A DNA stretch of 7,839 bases from positions 1 through 7,839 of the forward strand of contig CAMPCG010000131.1 of the NCBI GenBank assembly GCA_946644025.1, given 5' to 3'. Positions 5,658 through 7,839 of this stretch are shown piece by piece (position 1 is the first letter of the stretch; each line of letters starts with the position of its first letter). The position numbers and the translations under genes are program-made. The DNA comes from an uncultured Prevotellaceae bacterium (lineage in GTDB: Bacteria > Bacteroidota > Bacteroidia > Bacteroidales > Bacteroidaceae). The notes under the pieces were generated by a model. That model did not search any database, was not told where the DNA came from, and saw only the letters and a list, made by a program, of their open reading frames with translations.

Positions 5658-7839
5658 ATGGAAGACTTTATACACCTACACGTACATACCTATTATAGTA
5701 TTCTCGACGGACAGTCGAGCATTAAGCGCCTGGTGGACAAGGCCGTGAAGGACGGCATGAAGGGCATGGCCGTCACCGACCACGGCGATATGTTCGGCAT
5801 CAAGGAGTTTCACGACATCTGCAACGGCGTGAACAAGCAGCGCAAGAAGGACGGGCTGGAACCCTTCAAGCCCATCTTCGGATGCGAGATGTACGTAGCC
5901 CGCTACGGCCCCAAGGAGCAGAAGAACGGCAAGCAGGACCAGAGCGGCTACCACCTCATCGTGCTGGCCAAGAACTACCAGGGCTACAAGAACCTCATCA
6001 AGCTGGTCAGCAACTCGTGGACCGACGGCTACTACATGCGTCCGCGTACCGACCGCGCCGACCTGGAGCGCTATCACGAGGGGCTCATCGTCTGCTCGGC
6101 CTGCATTGCCGGAGAGGTGCCCAAGAAAATTCTCAACGGCGACATTGCTGGAGCACGCGAGGCCATAGAGTGGTATCACAACCTCTTCGGCGAGGACTAT
6201 TACCTGGAGCTCATGCGCCACGAGGTGAAGGACCCCTCGATACGTGCCAACCGAGAGACCTTTCCCCTGCAGCAGCAGGCCAACAAGGTCCTGATAGAGC
6301 TGGCCCGCGAGTACGGCATCAAGCTCGTCTGCACCAACGACTCCCACTTCGTCGACGAGGAGAATGCCGAGGCCCACGACCACCTGCTGTGCCTCTCCAC
6401 GGGCAAGGAGCTCGACGACCCTACGCGAATGCTCTACACCAAGCAGGAGTGGTTCAAGACACGGGCCGAGATGAACGAGGTGTTTGCCGACATACCCGAG
6501 GCACTCTCCAACACGCTCGAGATACTTGACAAGGTCGAAATCTACAGCCTCGACCACGACCCCATCATGCCCTTCTTCCCCATCCCCGAGAGCTTTGGCA
6601 CTGAAGAGGAGTGGCGCAAGAAGTTCACCGAGGACGACCTCTACCGCGAGTTCACCACCGACGAGAACGGAGAGAACCCTCTGCCCGCCGACGTGGCCGA
6701 CAAGAAGATTGCCAAGCTGGGCGGCTACGACAAGATATACCGCATCAAGTTCGAGGCCGACTATCTGGCCAAGCTGGCATACGAGGGAGCATACCGTAGA
6801 TACGGGAGTGAAAGGGGAGTGAATGGGAGTGAAAGGGGAGTGAAAGGGACATTACCACCTGCCGAGGAAGGTGGGAATGAACAAACGTCCCCTTCACTCC
6901 CCTCTCACTCCTCTTTCACTTCCCCTTCTCTCCCTAAAGAGGTTGACGACCGCATACGCTTCGAGCTCCACATCATGAAGACGATGGGCTTCCCGGGCTA
7001 CTTCCTCATCGTGCAGGACTTCATCAACTCGGCCCGCGACGAGCTGGGCGTGTGGGTAGGCCCGGGACGTGGCTCCGCTGCCGGCAGCGTGGTGGCCTAC
7101 TGCCTCGGCATTACGAAGATAGACCCTCTGAAGTATGACCTCCTGTTTGAGCGTTTCCTTAACCCCGACCGTATCTCGCTGCCCGATATTGATACCGACT
7201 TCGACGACGACGGGCGCGGCAAGGTGCTCAAGTGGGTGGAGGACAAGTACGGCCACGAGAACTGCGCACACATCATCACCTACGCCTCGATGGCCACGAA
7301 GAACTCTATCAAGGACGTGGCGCGCGTAGAGAAGCTGCCGCTCGCTACGAGCAATGCCCTGTGCAAGGCCATACCCGACCGTCTGCCCAACGGACTGAAG
7401 ATGAACCTGACCAATGCTATCAGTTGTACTCCCGAGCTGCGCGATGCCGAAGCCAGCAGCGACCCCGTACTGGCCAACACCATCAAGTATGCCAAGATGC
7501 TCGAGGGCACCGTGCGCGGCACTGGCATACACGCCTGCGGATTCATCATCTGCCGAGACCCCATCAGCGACTGGGTGCCCGTCAGCACGGCCGACGACCC
7601 CGACTTCAAGGACACCAAGACTAACTGCACACAGTACGACGGACACGTCATCGAGTCTACCGGACTCATCAAGATGGACTTCCTCGGCCTCAAGACGCTC
7701 TCCGAGCTGAAGGAGGCTTGCGCCAATATCAAGCAGACACTCGGCATCGACGTGGACCTCGACAATATTCCCATCGACGACCCCAAGACCTACGAACTCT
7801 ACCAGCAGGGACGTACCATAGGTACCTTCCAGTTCGAGT
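5658..7839 (+). CDS. dnaE: DNA polymerase III alpha subunit (5' 727 codons; runs off the window)
   Basis: DnaE is the replicative DNA polymerase catalytic subunit. The start (MEDFIHLHVHTYYSILDG) opens the PHP domain; HLHVH and VTDHGDMFG are its metal-site motifs. The palm domain begins about residue 432 with FELHIMKTMGFPGYFLIVQD, followed by GPGRGSAAGS. LPDIDTDF supplies Asp510 and Asp512, equivalent to E. coli Asp401 and Asp403, and KMDFLGL supplies Asp674, equivalent to Asp555. The window stops at GTFQFE, before the fingers are complete. A stretch of about 42 residues (383-424) rich in Ser, Gly and Pro lies between the PHP domain and the palm and coincides with a DNA inverted repeat; all catalytic motifs remain in frame beyond it. 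The ATG at 5658 is chosen because the PHP motif starts at once and a promoter sits just upstream. Confidence 0.97.
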   Translation, partial: MEDFIHLHVHTYYSILDGQSSIKRLVDKAVKDGMKGMAVTDHGDMFGIKEFHDICNGVNKQRKKDGLEPFKPIFGCEMYVARYGPKEQKNGKQDQSGYHLIVLAKNYQGYKNLIKLVSNSWTDGYYMRPRTDRADLERYHEGLIVCSACIAGEVPKKILNGDIAGAREAIEWYHNLFGEDYYLELMRHEVKDPSIRANRETFPLQQQANKVLIELAREYGIKLVCTNDSHFVDEENAEAHDHLLCLSTGKELDDPTRMLYTKQEWFKTRAEMNEVFADIPEALSNTLEILDKVEIYSLDHDPIMPFFPIPESFGTEEEWRKKFTEDDLYREFTTDENGENPLPADVADKKIAKLGGYDKIYRIKFEADYLAKLAYEGAYRRYGSERGVNGSERGVKGTLPPAEEGGNEQTSPSLPSHSSFTSPSLPKEVDDRIRFELHIMKTMGFPGYFLIVQDFINSARDELGVWVGPGRGSAAGSVVAYCLGITKIDPLKYDLLFERFLNPDRISLPDIDTDFDDDGRGKVLKWVEDKYGHENCAHIITYASMATKNSIKDVARVEKLPLATSNALCKAIPDRLPNGLKMNLTNAISCTPELRDAEASSDPVLANTIKYAKMLEGTVRGTGIHACGFIICRDPISDWVPVSTADDPDFKDTKTNCTQYDGHVIESTGLIKMDFLGLKTLSELKEACANIKQTLGIDVDLDNIPIDDPKTYELYQQGRTIGTFQFE
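6804..6934. repeat. Inverted-repeat element inserted in frame in dnaE
   Basis: The left arm (6804-6850) consists of about four GGGAGTGAA-type units. The right arm (6887-6934) is its imperfect reverse complement, with TCACTCCCC-type units. Between them lies a smaller hairpin, CCACCT (6855-6860) with AGGTGG (6869-6874). The translation (GSERGVNG, SERGVKG, then a Ser/Pro-rich run) interrupts an otherwise normal join between RRYG and LPKEVDDRIRFEL, and the frame stays open on both sides. Confidence 0.88.

Noticed and set aside
5676..6557. Minus-strand open frame of 293 codons
   Set aside because: It is antisense to the PHP domain of dnaE, with Val/Leu-rich composition typical of a shadow frame.
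6894..7646. Minus-strand open frame of 250 codons
   Set aside because: It is antisense to the dnaE palm domain, whose catalytic motifs are intact.

Overview
This window looks like chromosomal DNA of a member of the Bacteroidales, most likely Prevotellaceae. Both clear promoters match the Bacteroidetes form (TTTG or TTG, 19-20 bases, then TAnnTTTG). Start codons lack a Shine-Dalgarno sequence. Secreted glycosidases sit next to core metabolism, and most third codon positions are G or C. The genus assignment is inference.

The left two thirds read on the minus strand, in the order GH2-type glycosidase (5198-2370), leuC (2289-919), leuD (from 900) and a GH127-type (DUF1680) enzyme that runs off the left edge. 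LeuC and LeuD together make isopropylmalate isomerase of leucine synthesis. The two flanking enzymes carry signal peptides and belong to families that act on plant or host glycans. The frame that starts at leuD has no stop codon in this window: it passes LeuD codon 200 and continues in frame into the GH127 signal peptide and body. Either this is a real fusion, or a one-base change has destroyed a TAATG stop/start overlap, or internal initiation separates the two products.

A divergent intergenic region (5199-5657) separates GH2 from dnaE, the replicative DNA polymerase III alpha subunit, which reads on the plus strand from 5658 and runs off the right edge. It holds a near-leaderless GH2 promoter, two copies of a 47-48 base module, a G-rich palindromic element, four tandem 21-base units with inverted ends, and the dnaE promoter.

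The striking theme is repeats inside coding sequence. At least five unrelated short repeat elements lie within genes with the frame kept open: a heptamer repeat in the GH127 signal peptide, an AT-rich repeat, an 18-base repeat and an inverted pair of about 45-base palindromic elements in GH2, and an approximately 130-base inverted-repeat element in dnaE just before the polymerase palm. Most would be translated as low-complexity peptide inserts. The closest published parallel I know is the Rickettsia palindromic elements, which also sit in frame in genes. Here several sequence types share the behaviour within 8 kb.
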